A DNA stretch of 64,000 bases from Liolophura sinensis (taxonomy: Eukaryota > Mollusca > Polyplacophora > Chitonida > Chitonidae), in the NCBI RefSeq assembly GCF_032854445.1, contig NC_088302.1, positions 56,212,237 through 56,276,236 on the forward strand, in the 5' to 3' direction. Both the position numbers and the translations under genes were made by a program. Position 1 is the stretch's first letter, and every line of letters begins with the position of its first letter. Shown here in pieces: positions 51,480 through 63,335 of this stretch. The notes beneath the pieces were generated by a model that was not told where the DNA came from, ran no database searches, and worked only from the letters and a program-made list of their open reading frames with translations.

Positions 51480-53235
51480 ATGCGCTTACCCAACGGTACA
51501 GACCGAACGTCTGGCATGACTGCTAATCCACACTCCGGCTGCTGCTTACCAAGCGGTACAGAGCGAACGTCTGGCATGACTGCTAATCCACACTCCGGCT
51601 GCTACTTACCAAGCGGTACAGAGCGAATGTCTGGCATGACTGCTAATCCACACTCCGGCTACTGCTTACCAAATGGTACAGAGAGAACGTCTGGCATGAC
51701 TGCTAATCCACATTCCGGCTGCTGCTTACCAAGCGGTACAGAGAGAACGTCTGGCATGACTGCTAATCCACACTCCAACTACTGCTTACCAAGCGGTATA
51801 GAGCGAACGTCTGGCATGACTGCTAATCCACACTCCGGCTACTGCTTACCAAATGGTACAGAGCGAACGTCTGGCATGACTGCTAATCCACACTCCGGCT
51901 GCTGCTCACCAAATGGTACAGAGCGAACGTCTGGCATGACTGCTAATCCACACTCTGACTGCTGCTCACCAAGCGGTACAGAGAGAACGTCTGGCATGAC
52001 TGCTAATCCACACTCCGGCTGTTGCTCACCAAGTTGTATAGACCGAACGTCTCGCATGACTGCTAATCCACACTCCGGCTGCTGCTTACCAAGCAGTACA
52101 GACCGAACGCCTGGCATGACTGCTAATCCACACTCCGACTGCTGCTCACCAAGTGGTACAGAGAGAACGTCTGGCACGACTGCTAATCCACACTCCGGCT
52201 GCTGCTCACCAAGCGGTACAGAGCGAACGTGTGGCAAGACTGCTAATCCACACTCCAGCTGCTGCTTACCAAGCGGTACAGAGCGAACGTCTGGCAAGAC
52301 TGCTAATCCACACTCCAGTTGCTGCTTACCAAGCGGTACAGAGCGAACGTCTGACGTGACTGCTAATCCACACTCCGGCTGCTGCTCACCAAGCGGTACA
52401 GAGCGAACGTCTGCCATGACTGCTAATCCACACTCCAGCTGCTGCTTACCAAGTGGAATACACCAAACGTCTGGCAAGACTGCTAATCCACACTCCTGCT
52501 GCTGCTTACCAAGCGGTACAGAGAGAACGTCTGGCATGACTGCTAATCCACACTCCGGTTGTTGCTCACCAAGTGGTACAGAGCGAACCTCTGGCAAGAC
52601 TGCTAATTTACACTCCGGCTGCTGCTTACCAAGTGGTATAGACCGAACGTCTGGCAAGACTGCTAATTCACACTCCGGCTGCTGCTCACCAAGTAGTATA
52701 GACCGAACGTCTGGCACGACTGTTAATCCACACTCCGGCTGCTGCTCACCAAGCGGTACAGAGCGAACGTCTGGCATGACGCTAATTCACACTCCAGCTG
52801 CTGCTTACCAAGCGGTATAGAGCGAACGTTTTGCAGGACTGCTAATCCACACTCCGGCTGCTGCTTACCAAGCGGTACAGAGCGAACGTCTGGCAAGACT
52901 GCTAATCCACACTCCGGCTGCTGTTTACCAAGCGGTACAGGGCGAACCTTCTGGCATGACTGCTAATCCACACTCCGGCTGCTGCTTACCAAACGGTGCA
53001 TGGCGAACGTTTGGCATGACTGCTAATCCACACTCCAGCTGCTGCTTACCAAGCGGTACAGAGCGAACGTCTGGCATGGCTCCTAATCCACACTTCCGCT
53101 GTTGCTTACCAAACAGTACAGAGCGTACGTCTGGCATGACTGCTAATCCACACTCCGGCTGCTGCTCACCAAGCGGTACGGAGAGAACGTCTGGCAAGAC
53201 TGCTAATTCACACTCCAGCTGCTGCTTACCAATGA
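51480..53235. repeat. 60-base minisatellite, about 29 copies, open on both strands
   Basis: Unit: AAGCGGTACAGAGCGAACGT, CTGGCATGACTGCTAATCCA, CACTCCGGCTGCTGCTTACC. Being 20 codons long, it gives a 446-codon plus-strand frame (51480-52820; repeat TERTSGMTANPHSGCC) and a minus-strand frame of 312 codons (51839-52777; repeat PDVRSVPLGEQQPECGLAV). A one-base deletion near 52,780 breaks the plus frame, and a second change near 52,950 returns it. No signal peptide, flanking exon or codon evidence supports translation. Most units keep CTTACC or CTCACC, that is GGTAAG/GGTGAG on the minus strand. 51,222-51,479 shows nothing. Confidence 0.92.
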
Positions 53236-53514
53236 CAGTTCCGGCTAGTCATTCCACTAATGTCTAATTTACTGCGCTTATTCATCAACAATTATCAGAT
53301 TGATACATATTTAGTCTTTGTATATCGCTATACACAGCTTTCTTGGGGATTTTGTTTTTTCGCGTATCAACGTGATCAGTAATAACATCTGTGTACATGT
53401 CTCTGTAGAATTTCTGTTATGACAGTCAAGAGGGATTTTAATCTTGTCTAACACACAAAGCATGGTTTACAAGGTTAAGTGGGAAACTACGAAGATTCCC
53501 ATTCTGGCAGGTGA

Positions 53515-53602
53515 TTTCCGCCCACCATAATGCTGGCAGCCGTCTTATAAGTGAAATATTCTTAAGTACGGCGTAAACACCAATCAAATAAATAAATAAA
53601 TA
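53515..53602 (+). mobile_element. SINE 3'-end fragment
   Basis: CCACCATAATGCTGGCAGCC, AATATTCTTAAGTACGGCG, CCAATC and an (AAAT)n tail. Confidence 0.8.
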
Positions 53603-53649
53603 CAATTTTGGCAAGTGTGATCTACTGAGCAGTAAAAAGGATAAGGCGA

Positions 53650-54090
53650 TTGACATTTTTTGTTTTACTGTGCCTTTTTTTATTCTTTCCAAAAAAAATA
53701 AAAAGACAAACTCACCCCCTCCCCCCCAAAATATCGAGTTCCAACATAATAACCCAAGGGGGTTGGGTTTTCCTTCGTGCCTTTGTTGATGATTATCTCT
53801 GACCCCGACATAACCAGCCAATCGTTTGGTCACAGATATCCGATTGGCTTGTTACGTCGGGGCCCGAGATCTTTTTCTGAGAGTTTTTCTTTCGTTTTTT
53901 TTTCGTCTGCTTACAAAAAAGAAAAACTCCTGTCCGGTCTTTTTTTTTTCTCTCAGAGTTTTCTTTGTGTGTGTGTGAGTGGTGGGGGGGGGGGGGGCTG
54001 CTTTGAAAAAAGAAAAACTCCGACTGTAATAGTAGAAAGAATAAAAAAAAACGCACAGCTGAAAAAAAGAAAACCGTCATGTCCCTTTTA
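53650..54090. repeat. Homopurine/homopyrimidine tract with inverted repeats
   Basis: Runs of T, A, C and G (14 G at 53984-53997) with GAGTTTTTCTTT and AAAGAAAAACTC in opposite orientations several times. It may form hairpins or triplexes and is prone to sequencing error. Long open frames across it on both strands are low-complexity artefacts. Confidence 0.7.
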
Positions 54091-54314
54091 CGGCTCCGTA
54101 ATGATGTTATTCTCCTCCTCTCCTCTCCTTCCAGATTCCAGGGGTATGACACAATGGTGAAAGCCAACTGATCATCAACGTACTTGATGACTAATTATCT
54201 CAGTGTTGAGCGCTTACTAATGTCAAACCTCCGAGAAATAGTGCTGGTCAGAGAATCTCGAGGATTTCATGTCCAATGCTGGGGTAGAACCCACACCTCG
54301 CATGTCCCAACAGA

Positions 54315-54572
54315 TACACTCAAAAAATAATCCGTTAGTTTTAACAGAAAGTCTGTTGTCTGGGTGATGCTACAATGTATTCTGTTTTTATAACACAATT
54401 TTCTGTCATATTCAACATATTATCCTGTTAGTCTAATAGAAAAGTTATGTTTCATCAGTAGAATATGAGTGTTATACTTAACAGAATAATGTTCTGCAAC
54501 AACAGAATACATTCTAGCATCACTCAGACAACACACTTTCTGTTCATTTTAACAGATTATTTTTTGAGTGTA
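54315..54572. mobile_element. Palindromic MITE with TA duplications
   Basis: TA at 54315-54316 and 54571-54572 flank a 254-base element that begins CACTCAAAAAATAATC and ends GATTATTTTTTGAGTG. The inverted arms match for about 70 bases, including GGTGATGCTA near 54,362 and TAGCATCACT near 54,513. TA duplication and long arms suggest a Tc1/mariner-type non-autonomous element. A diverged relative lies at 62959-63167. Confidence 0.85.
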
Positions 54573-54749
54573 GACCAACACATTAACCACTCGACCCCCG
54601 CTTGATAAAATAAGCATGTTAGAGTATGTTTGAGCTATTTAACACAGCGGTATGATCGAGTGAATTATTACAGTTCTATGTTACACTGCTACATGTGTGG
54701 AGGTGACATTTGTAGTCATGTCTTAGGTCATACAAGATTACACAATGGA

Positions 54750-54982
54750 TATATTTATTTATTTATTTGACTTTTTCACGCTGTATTGAAGAATATTTCA
54801 CACACACGACGGTGGTCAGCATTATGGTGGGAGGAAATCGGACAGTGTCCTTGGGAAACCCACGACCATCCGCAGGTTGTTGCAAGACATTCCCACGTAC
54901 AGCCGGAGAGGAAGCCAGCATGAGCTGAAATTGAACTCACAGCGACCGCAGTGGTGGAGTGCTCTTATGTCACTGCGCCATG
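54750..54982 (-). mobile_element. SINE, antisense, head degraded
   Basis: Starts with the (TTTA)n tail complement, then CAGCATTATGGTGGGAGG, ACCCACGACCATCCGCAGG and AGCCGGAGAGGAAGCCAGC, and ends at the B-box complement and CACTGCGCC. Confidence 0.85.
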
Positions 54983-55260
54983 GGATTAAATTGCTTATAG
55001 GCCGGTTAACTTCACACTGAAGATTTGAACAACGGTTATATGGAAACACGATTTGATAAGTTAAAATCAAAATAATAGACGCATCAATTAATCTTGCGGT
55101 TGCCAGTGGCTATTCACATAGCTAGACAGAAAGGGAAACCAGCCTTTATTCCCGTTACATTGCCATAATTAGCTAGGCCCACACCTGGTTATCACAAATG
55201 AATTCTAAACCATGGTAAGTCAAACATAGTTTTCTAAAATTGTTACCTGTTAACCTTAAC

Positions 55261-56909
55261 CAGGGGCGAATCTACAGACGGGGTCATAAGGGGCCCTGCC
55301 CCCCTTCCCCCTCCCCTCCCCCGCGGCCCAAGAGCGGTGAGGAAAGCGGTTTTTTCATTTGTAACAATATACATTAGAGGTCCCTGTCGTATTCTCCGCG
55401 AGCTTTCACAGTGAACGAGTTTCATGTAGTACACAACTTTGAACGCCGTATAGCATTAAACTGCTGTACATGTATTATTATCTGCATGAAATAGCTTATC
55501 TATTGGTGTAGCCTTTGTCTGGAACATAATGCAGAAAAATTTGATGTCAATATTCTCTTCCTCTATTGTATTTAAATAGCCCCGTGGCACCTAGTTAACC
55601 AGCGAAATTTGTTTTTTGTTATCCTATAGAAGCTTTGACACCTGAAGAAAGCATGATTCATTGTCGCCGTTTTACGTAGCCGTGTACAGCATAATCCGGT
55701 TGTGAGTTTTAATTTCTGTGTGACATATTAATGGTTAGATAAAAACAATTATTCCTTGTTCAAACAGATGACGTGCCTATATGATTGATTCTTATTTACC
55801 TGGAAGTGCCTCTGGCTAAATACACAACTTGGGCCACGATAGGCTTGCAGAGTCTCTTAGTTTTCATAAATAACGTGAAATCAGAAAGTACTCAAAATTA
55901 TGTTATGAATTTTGAAATTCTTTATTATCTTTCGATTAGATGAGGCTCTTTGACTAAGACTTTAACACAGTGAAAACATTTCACCAAAGACGTACATCTG
56001 GATGTGGTTGCCATATAAAAGTCGGGGCCCTGACTCATAAACTCAGCGCTCAGACTTTTAGTCTTTTAAATTTTTTGTCAGTTTTCGGCTCCGAACTTTT
56101 TTATACTCATTTAAATTTGAATGGCTGAAAACTCGAACATACAACAGTGTAGTTTCCGGGGCCTACGCTGCCCTTGGAGCCTCACCTGATGTGTTCGGAT
56201 ACATAGTAGTTGTTCGGAAACAACTGCTACCCACCCATCCCCCACCCGGTCCCACACTATTTATCGTTTTATGGTTTTGTACTTGTAGAAATAGATACAG
56301 AATCCACGCTGACTGGATTACAGTTGATGTAGGGTTCCCTGAGATAAATCTTGCAGACTGGGTTAAATCTTGATCACAGGTTGAATAAATGTACCGCACC
56401 TAAAATTCAGGGCAGAGCCTTGGCAGGAGGCAGATTGTCATTGACTTGCCTTAGTCCGTGGTCCGTGGTTTTCCTCTGGCATCAGGTGCCCCCAATATGC
56501 AAACAACCTCCGTCATTTTACTGAAATGTTTCGTATCCAGTCCATTTATTGCATGTTTTCTACACAATATGTTGGCATGTTTATAAAGGCAGGCAGGGTT
56601 AAGTCTTTATATAAAAGCAAACGAGCTGATAGGCGGTAGAGAAAGATCGCAGTTTCCAATGATACGTTGGCACAGATACTGCTGTCCACAACGATTTCTC
56701 CACAGAGCTCTATAACGTCTAATATGTCCTAAGCGAAGCTCTTAGAAGGCAAAAAATATTACCGTACACAAACGGTTCAGAAGCATCTCTGGTCATCTAA
56801 GATTGTTGAGCTTCCGGGGCCTAGGGGGCCCCTGGACCCTCGACTAATGTGCTGTGATAGTCCCCCCCCCCCCCCCCCCCCCAATGATTCTCCACTAGAT
56901 CCGCCCTTG
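55261..56909. mobile_element. Possible non-autonomous hAT-like element
   Basis: Ends are an imperfect inverted pair, CAGGGGCGAATCTA at the left and TAGATCCGCCCTTG at the right (12 of 14 match). CAGGGGCGG-type termini are typical of hAT elements. Subterminal GC-rich runs (GGGGCCCTGCCCCCC; 21 C at 56862-56882) are present. No 8-base target duplication is evident (ACCTTAAC versus GCAACTCA) and no transposase is seen, so the call is weak. The interior holds no gene I recognise. Confidence 0.35.
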
Positions 56910-57190
56910 GCAACTCATGTTAGCAGTATTTAACACATACCACTCAGCCTAAAGTTTTGATTATTATAGCCCTTGGATTTACAAGTAGGTTTACCGTGAC
57001 GGCCAATCAGTTATTAAAGAGATAAACGATAAATCACTGTTCAGCCCTAGTCTGTAGATATCATATACCAATCTCGATCGCTGACGTACTCCATACATCG
57101 ACAGTGATGACAGTATAGTCTTTGTCACCATTATATTGTCACATCTGCACAACAACCTCCTCTTCAGCCAAACACTTGAGCATCGCCTAA

Positions 57191-59556
57191 TCAACACTCC
57201 ATGACTGAAGATGCGGGAGCCACCATTATGATTTTGTTAGTGTTTCTGGATCGTGGACACATCGTCAGATGCCATTTCCGGTGATTAAGGATAAGGAGAA
57301 TGGCTATGAGCATGACCAGTACAGACAAGGCTGTCATCCCGAACAGCAGGTAATTAGCCAGCGTGAACGTTACCTGGCCAACAACTGTCACATCTGAAGG
57401 GAAAAGTGAGAGAAACAGTATAACCTGACTAGCGATGATAAATTTCTTTGTAAAAGGTCACCTTTGAACTTTTCAAACAATGTTAGCAACATGTTCGGAG
57501 CGCTGTTTAGAAATTCCCAGTCAAAATCAATATGAATGAATGAATGGACCCTTCTTAGTGGCCAGCGATTGTCGTGATCTGACCTCTGACGTACCCTATC
57601 TTGTTTTAATGTTATCGTGGTTATCGTATGTTTAGTATGATAACAACACAGCATTTTGAGTATTTCAGAACGAGTGACGTCTAATAAATTGCAATAAACA
57701 CCGCTGTATTTTTTTACCTAATTCTCTATAAACCACGGTGTTAGCGTATAAGTTCCTACTATTCAGGCAGTTCCATGAACACTTAGAATGAAACCTTAAC
57801 TGACGTAAATTGACACGGAGCCATATTTCACCGGTTACTTGTGACCATTTGCCAAGTATCAGAATGTCGTCCCTGCTCTAGTTTTAAACTTCAATTCTTT
57901 TATTATATCATATGTATGTTAAGTCTCCATTCTATGGAAGTAAGGAGAACTACAAAAAATTTGAAAACAATACAATAAATGAGATTAAAGGTGACGAGTT
58001 TCAGCTCTTAACAAACAACATCCTGAGTGCTGGATATATCATGTTGCCTTTTTTCGCTGGCAATTCTAATTCATTGAACAGTTATGATTTCGTTTGCTCC
58101 TTTTAATCAGCAGTCTTCATCAGGGCATGGCCATCCACTCATTACGTAGCTTCAAATACCACTTACCACATTATCCTGTTTTTTTTTTCACCCTATTTGC
58201 TATACATTTTATGTAATGGTATTTAGGTTTCGTTTTGGTGGACAGTCTGTATTATGTAGCTTTCATACCATTGGTTGTGCTCCAGAATGCTAGTAGTAAC
58301 CCTCTTCCTGATTGGCTATCCGTTAATGACAATTCGACATGCGCACAGTCAGACGTTTTGAATTCATTTTCTGGCCCGGATTCCTCGCACCATTGATGAC
58401 AATCTTCATTTTCTAAAAGTGAAGACAAATATTTGGGATCGTTGAACATAGTGTTAACAGTTCTACACCAAGCGGCATAAATGCCATCGACACTTGTTAT
58501 TCTGTGAAAGACTATGCTGTTTTAAACACCATAAACAGCGACGATATTTGCTCTCCGAAGCACCATATTGAAGCATTTCACGGTACATCTGGTATCACCG
58601 GTGTCCATGGTATTGTCACGTGGCGCTGGGGTCATCATCCCCATTGTCGTCGCCTTCCATATAGTGAATGGTTAAATCGCTGAAGAAAAGAAATATTAAA
58701 TTACCTTCCTCGGGATCGAACTCTTCCCCGCAAGTGTCTGGACAACTGTCTGCGTAACATTCTCTTATTTGCAGGAAATTGTCAGTGTCGTCTTCTATGG
58801 CCAAGTCCAGTATTTGGAGCATCAGTGATGAATGGATTTCGGGAGAATATATATGCCATGTGCAATGAATGTGTCTGAAAGTTAAAATGAGAAAATACAT
58901 GCTTCTCATGCATGGTATTCTATCTTCGTTAAAGCAGTCATATTTGACTTTCAGAGAGATCAGTCATGTTCGAAATTTTGAACGTTAATTGATCGTGTGT
59001 GAGGAAAAAAATATATTTCGATATTATTCACGACAAAAGTTCTATTATTGTTGATAGGGACAATATTTTAATCTTATGTAAGATAGTACGATCATCCGTG
59101 TCAGTTTTAAAGTTTAGAGTTTCTCCCCACCGTAATGCTGGCTGCCGCTGTAAAAGCGAAGTATTCTTGAATACGACATAATACACCAATGGGATAAATA
59201 AATAAAGTTTAGACCTATTAAATATAACGCAGAATGGGCCTGTATCTCTGCTGGATTCTGTATTTCGTACAGTCGGTAACATATTTGTATGACCTCAGAA
59301 AGTAATGTAACGTCCTGAGACCATCAAATTCAAAACTCTGATTCCTTACCTGGTGGAAAAGCTTACCTGGTGGTATTTTGTGATGGCTGGTGGAATGAAT
59401 GAACAGTTAATACCTGTCTCTTCTCATTAGCTTGTAATGTCAGCTCCGATTCTATAGGACATTCAGCTGCTTGAAATGGAAAACCAACCAATGAACAGTT
59501 TCTAATGCCATGTTGGACAACATTCACTTTGTCAACAAAATCAATTTTCTTAAGAG
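57191..59556 (-). CDS. Single-pass membrane protein with a CUB domain, 3' exons
   Basis: Four minus-strand exons join in phase. The first ends at 59367 (AG|GTAAGC, phase 2). Its 5' edge is uncertain: 59556 or 59501 are candidate acceptors, both weak. Then come 58705-58874, 58269-58412 and the terminal exon 57191-57393. The protein reads ECPIESELTL, then HIHCTWHIYSPE, SSLMLQILDLAIEDDTDNF, and LSLTDSQSGRGLLLAFWS. This is the CUB pattern: a paired Cys, C-x-W-x-I, hydrophobic strands, an acidic Asp/Glu turn, and a closing G-LLLAFWS strand. Extra cysteines (CYADSCPDTC, CHQWC) sit in a loop. The last exon has a transmembrane helix (YLLFGMTALSVLVMLIAILL) and a basic tail of about 30 residues. This suggests a cell-surface receptor or adhesion protein. 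The 5' end is missing; a signal-peptide exon at 63.5 kb is a candidate. Confidence 0.7.
59120..59208 (+). mobile_element. SINE tail in an intron of the CUB gene
   Basis: CCACCGTAATGCTGGCTGCC, GTATTCTTGAATACGAC, CACCAAT and (AAAT)n. Antisense to the CUB gene. Confidence 0.7.
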
Positions 59557-59699
59557 CTTGCCAGTGTTTATTCCTGGCCCAAACATTTCAGCAATAAATT
59601 TCTGAACCTATTTATGTAATGACACCGCAGTAGGGTGGTGTTAAAATATCTCAAAATCTCTCTCAATACAATGGAGATGAAACTTTCATTTACAGAGGG

Positions 59700-59890
59700 G
59701 GCCTCCGTGGCTCAGTTTGTTAGCGCGCTACCGCAGCGTAATGACGCAGGAGTCTCTCACCAATTCGGTCGCTGTGAGTTCAAGTCCAGCTCATGCTGGC
59801 TTCCTCTCCGGCTGTACGTGGGAAGGTGTGACAACAACCTGCGGATGGTCGTGGGTTTCCACCGGGCTGTGTCCGGTTTCCACCCACCAT
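59700..59890 (+). mobile_element. SINE lacking its 3' tail
   Basis: Well-preserved head and body (GGCCTCCGTGGCTCAGTTTG, GAGTTCAAGTCC, CTTCCTCTCCGGCTGTACGT, GTGGGTTTCCACC), but it stops at CCCACCAT, just before the conserved tail. A 3'-truncated SINE is unusual, because LINE-dependent insertion normally truncates 5' ends. A later deletion is likely. Confidence 0.85.
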
Positions 59891-60189
59891 TTATAAAGCC
59901 CGAAAATAGACTTAGAAACCTGAAAAATACATGTAGCAAACTTGTAGTATACCTGCACAATGAAGAAGCACTCGGAGTACTGAGAGCATGCAGAAGGTGT
60001 ACTCTCCTAGCATTATGCACATGTGACAAATGTGGAACCATGCAGGTGGGTGTCCTGGACTCTGCTACATGAATCCGCGATCAACAGCTGGTTTTTGCCA
60101 CACCACGCGGACGTCTAAGGGGAGATCACTCCTTCCACCAGGAACTGCGGTGTAAACATTGAGTAGAAACAAAAAGTGAAGTCATTTTA

Positions 60190-60360
60190 TATGTTTATTT
60201 GTGGCTTAACACCATACAAAGCTAGAATTTTTCACTTTTACCCTGGCGGTCAGTTTTATGTGTGGAGGAAACCAAAGTGCCCAGTGCAAAGCATGGACCT
60301 TTGGCAAGGTATTGACAAACCTCCCCACAAGGGGCACAGGTGCGGTCCTCAAGTAACGTT
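60190..60360 (+). repeat. Degenerate interspersed repeat (same family as 5.1 kb)
   Basis: TTAACACCATACAAAGC, GTGGAGGAAACCAAAGTGCC and AGGTATTGACAAACCTCC correspond in order to blocks at 5063-5240. Between 60,400 and 61,270 I see no gene; a T/G-rich run lies at 61,080-61,140. Confidence 0.4.
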
Positions 60361-61276
60361 ACACTGCCCATAAAGACAAACGGCCACTCCAGCCAAGGCT
60401 GGGTTGGAACCCAAACATTGCGTGTAGAGAGTAAAGGAAACCCCCTTTCCACACCTCAGCCCTCTCCCTCGTGCCTAAGTGTGGTGAAATCTTCTAATGC
60501 TGTCTTATCTGCATGCCCAAGTTTGCAAAGTGCTCGTAACATATTTGGTGTCTCGTGATTACATTTTTAGTAATAAACGTGTAACCGATGCAAACAGTTA
60601 CACCTCCAAATATAAGAATCTATGCCTGAAAGTATAAAGACCTCGATACAGGCACATAATGACATCTTGACATGTTGCAATATGGATAGGCTTTCAATCA
60701 CTTCACAAATTTTTAACTAGCTGGCACATGCAACATGCATGATACAGTAACATTCATGGTAAATGCTTACAAATCCGCCTTATATAAGATGACACCTCAA
60801 CTCACTCTGAGGATTAGCAGGTAGTATCCAGACATAGGCTTACTGTCTCACAAGCTTAACGTCTTTGTGTAGTTACTGACACTGATGAATTCCGATCACA
60901 CACCTGACCCAGACATTTGATATGGTGCTGGGAGGTACAGTCTTACCTACATTAGCATGTTTTAATTCCGAGCACTATCGAATTTCACTACCCCAACGAA
61001 CGCAAATTATGCGCACAGATAAGGGAGATCTCACCATTAACATGTATCAGTAAACAGTGTGATGAGCATTCTCCCTGACTCTTTTGTTTGTTTGTTTGTT
61101 TTTGTTTTGTTTTTTTTTGTTTTTTTGTTTTTGCTTTGTTTTCTGGCTGTGCACCCTAATATAAATATACCGTATCGAATTCTTGAGTATTCATGCCAGC
61201 AGGTTCTATGGGGAAATATATCGACCCGGTCTCATCATCCTATAGCTTCCCCAGAGGAACGAATTTCCTGACATTT

Positions 61277-61430
61277 TCCCACGATCATCCACAGGTGGCT
61301 TACAGACCTTCCCACGCACGGCCGGAGAGGAAGCCAGTTTGAGCAGAACTTGAACTCTTAGCAACCGCACTGGTGAGAGGCTCCTGGGTCAGTGCCCCGC
61401 GTTGGCACTGTAAACACCTCGGCCACGGTG
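61277..61430 (-). mobile_element. SINE 5'-half, antisense
   Basis: CCCACGATCATCCACAGG, CGGCCGGAGAGGAAGCCAG, the B-box complement and a degraded A-box with CCACGGTGG. The tail is missing. The following stretch to 62,950 has no supported gene. Confidence 0.75.
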
Positions 61431-62958
61431 GTACCTCTACTGTTAACTGTGCGTACTCATTGGAACCAAAACGGTTGATGATTTTGCAGGTTGTCTCGCA
61501 GAAAACGGCATGGACAGATTATAGTACTGAGTCTTGCTAACATAGATACTTGTATATAATGCATAACTATTTTGCACGTTTTACTCGAATTATGACGATT
61601 TTAATTACAGTTAAAACTTCCCCCGGTCGGAAATGGTCACTTGAATTACATTCTGTCATAAGATGATGTCATATACTTCGTTCTAACATACCAAAATTAA
61701 TTATGGTTACCTACAACTAAAAGGAAGTTGATTGCGTTACAGGTCCCAGAACAGTCGATTAGCGATTAATAAATAAATGCACGATACAACTGTATTGTCA
61801 CTGTCAAGATTTATAGACTTACTTATTTTGAATTTGGGATGTTTCAAGACTTTTGGATTTATATGCCCTCGATAGAGGGAAATTTAGTGAGCGGAAGGAA
61901 CTTGAGAGCCCGGAGTAATCCACCAGACTTCGGCAAGTTATTGATCCACTGACGTACAGGCTTACACACTTATTCGGGTGGAAAGCAAGACGAACGACCG
62001 TAAGCCACGTAAATGTCGTCGACATTTTACTGTTAATAAAACTTCATAAAACAAATATAGGGCGGGGCTGTGGTGTGGTGTCTGCAAAGTCCTTGCCTCA
62101 GTAACCTGAACCACTCCTGGATTATATTGGGCATACACTGATGCCCTGGGTCATCCGCAGTGTAGGCAGTTGAAGCCTGTATCAGTAAACAGTCAGTAAT
62201 CCATCTGTTAAAATGCAGAGCTGCATGCCAAGCTCCGGCAAGATATGTGCTGGCTGTTCGCAAGTTTCTTCCCGCGACACTTTTCGTTGAGAATTTATTT
62301 TATGTTTTTTACGTTTTCCTTAAGACCATGTGACGGGTTATAGGCCTACGTACTGGTATTGCACGGCTCGAATTGAAGCACTATTCAGTTTGAATCAACA
62401 AGCTCCCTGAATCAACCTTATTTAAATATAAAATTACGAAACTGACAGACTTCACTTAGTTTGTGCTTATGCTTTCTTGCCCCAAAACATATCACATGAA
62501 AAATCTTACAACTCCTGGAAGAAATCCTAGATATGCGTCAATGAAATACATTCGCTCCCACACATTAGGGACAAAGCTTGTTAGGGACACAGTAGATTAT
62601 AGGGGCATGGCACTTTGGTAAAATATAGTGTGTACTATAGAATATGTACTGGTACCTGTAGACGTCATGTTGCCCCCTTTCGCATTCCGTCTCGACATAG
62701 CCAGCCATTTGATTTTACACTTTGAAAGTTGTCTTCCGTTCTGGTGGACCGGAAGTTGAGATGAGAGCTGTGTTTATCACAGCAGCGGTGTTCTGACATT
62801 TTTATCTCCTTTAATATAAATCACCCCTATAAAGTGTTCCGAAGTGTTTACATCGACCAGGCCGATAACGATCTGAAATGCTGTCGGGCAAACCCAGCAC
62901 AGCTTCTCGATCCGAGCTGCCTCAGTGGTACCAACCTTCCGCGCTGATTGATCATCTG

Positions 62959-63167
62959 CACTCTAAAACCTAATCTGGTAAACTTAACATAGTGCTCCAT
63001 TTTCTAGGTGATGCTAATGTTATTTTACGGACAAGATAATGTCCCGTGCTTTTACACCAACAAAAATATCCTGTTGCGAATAACAGAATAAGTGTCGTAA
63101 ATAAAATAAACGCAAACATTTGGGTCATCAGATAATTCTGTCAATATAAGAGTTTATTTTTCGAGTG
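62959..63167. mobile_element. Diverged copy of the CACTC MITE
   Basis: Begins CACTCTAAAACCTAATCTG and ends TTTATTTTTCGAGTG. The internal AGGTGATGCTAATGTTATTT matches GGTGATGCTACAATGTATTC of the 54.3-kb element. The arms are eroded and the left TA is lost. Confidence 0.6.
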
Positions 63168-63335
63168 TAGACGTTGAAAACGCTTGGCAGTGTTGTATTA
63201 TCTTCTTGAAATCATACCTTTAGAGCATGGCCTTGTAAGTTAGGATTATGTTTTGAAGACTCATAACTTTGTACATGATCTAACTTTATATCGTTCAATA
63301 AAAGGCTCGTTCAGTGCGCTTCTTTTGTCATTTCA

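Noticed and set aside
53438-54167. Frames of 124-131 codons on both strands
   Set aside because: They are low-complexity translations of homopurine/homopyrimidine runs and a SINE tail.
59635-60072. 145-codon plus-strand frame
   Set aside because: Its middle is the SINE head and body translated; no independent evidence for a gene.
61819-62025. Minus-strand frame starting MSTTFTWLTVV with a GTAAGC after codon 20
   Set aside because: Considered as a first exon of the CUB gene, but the signal peptide at 63.5 kb is much stronger.
62033-62263. 76-codon minus-strand frame
   Set aside because: No domain or signal; likely chance.
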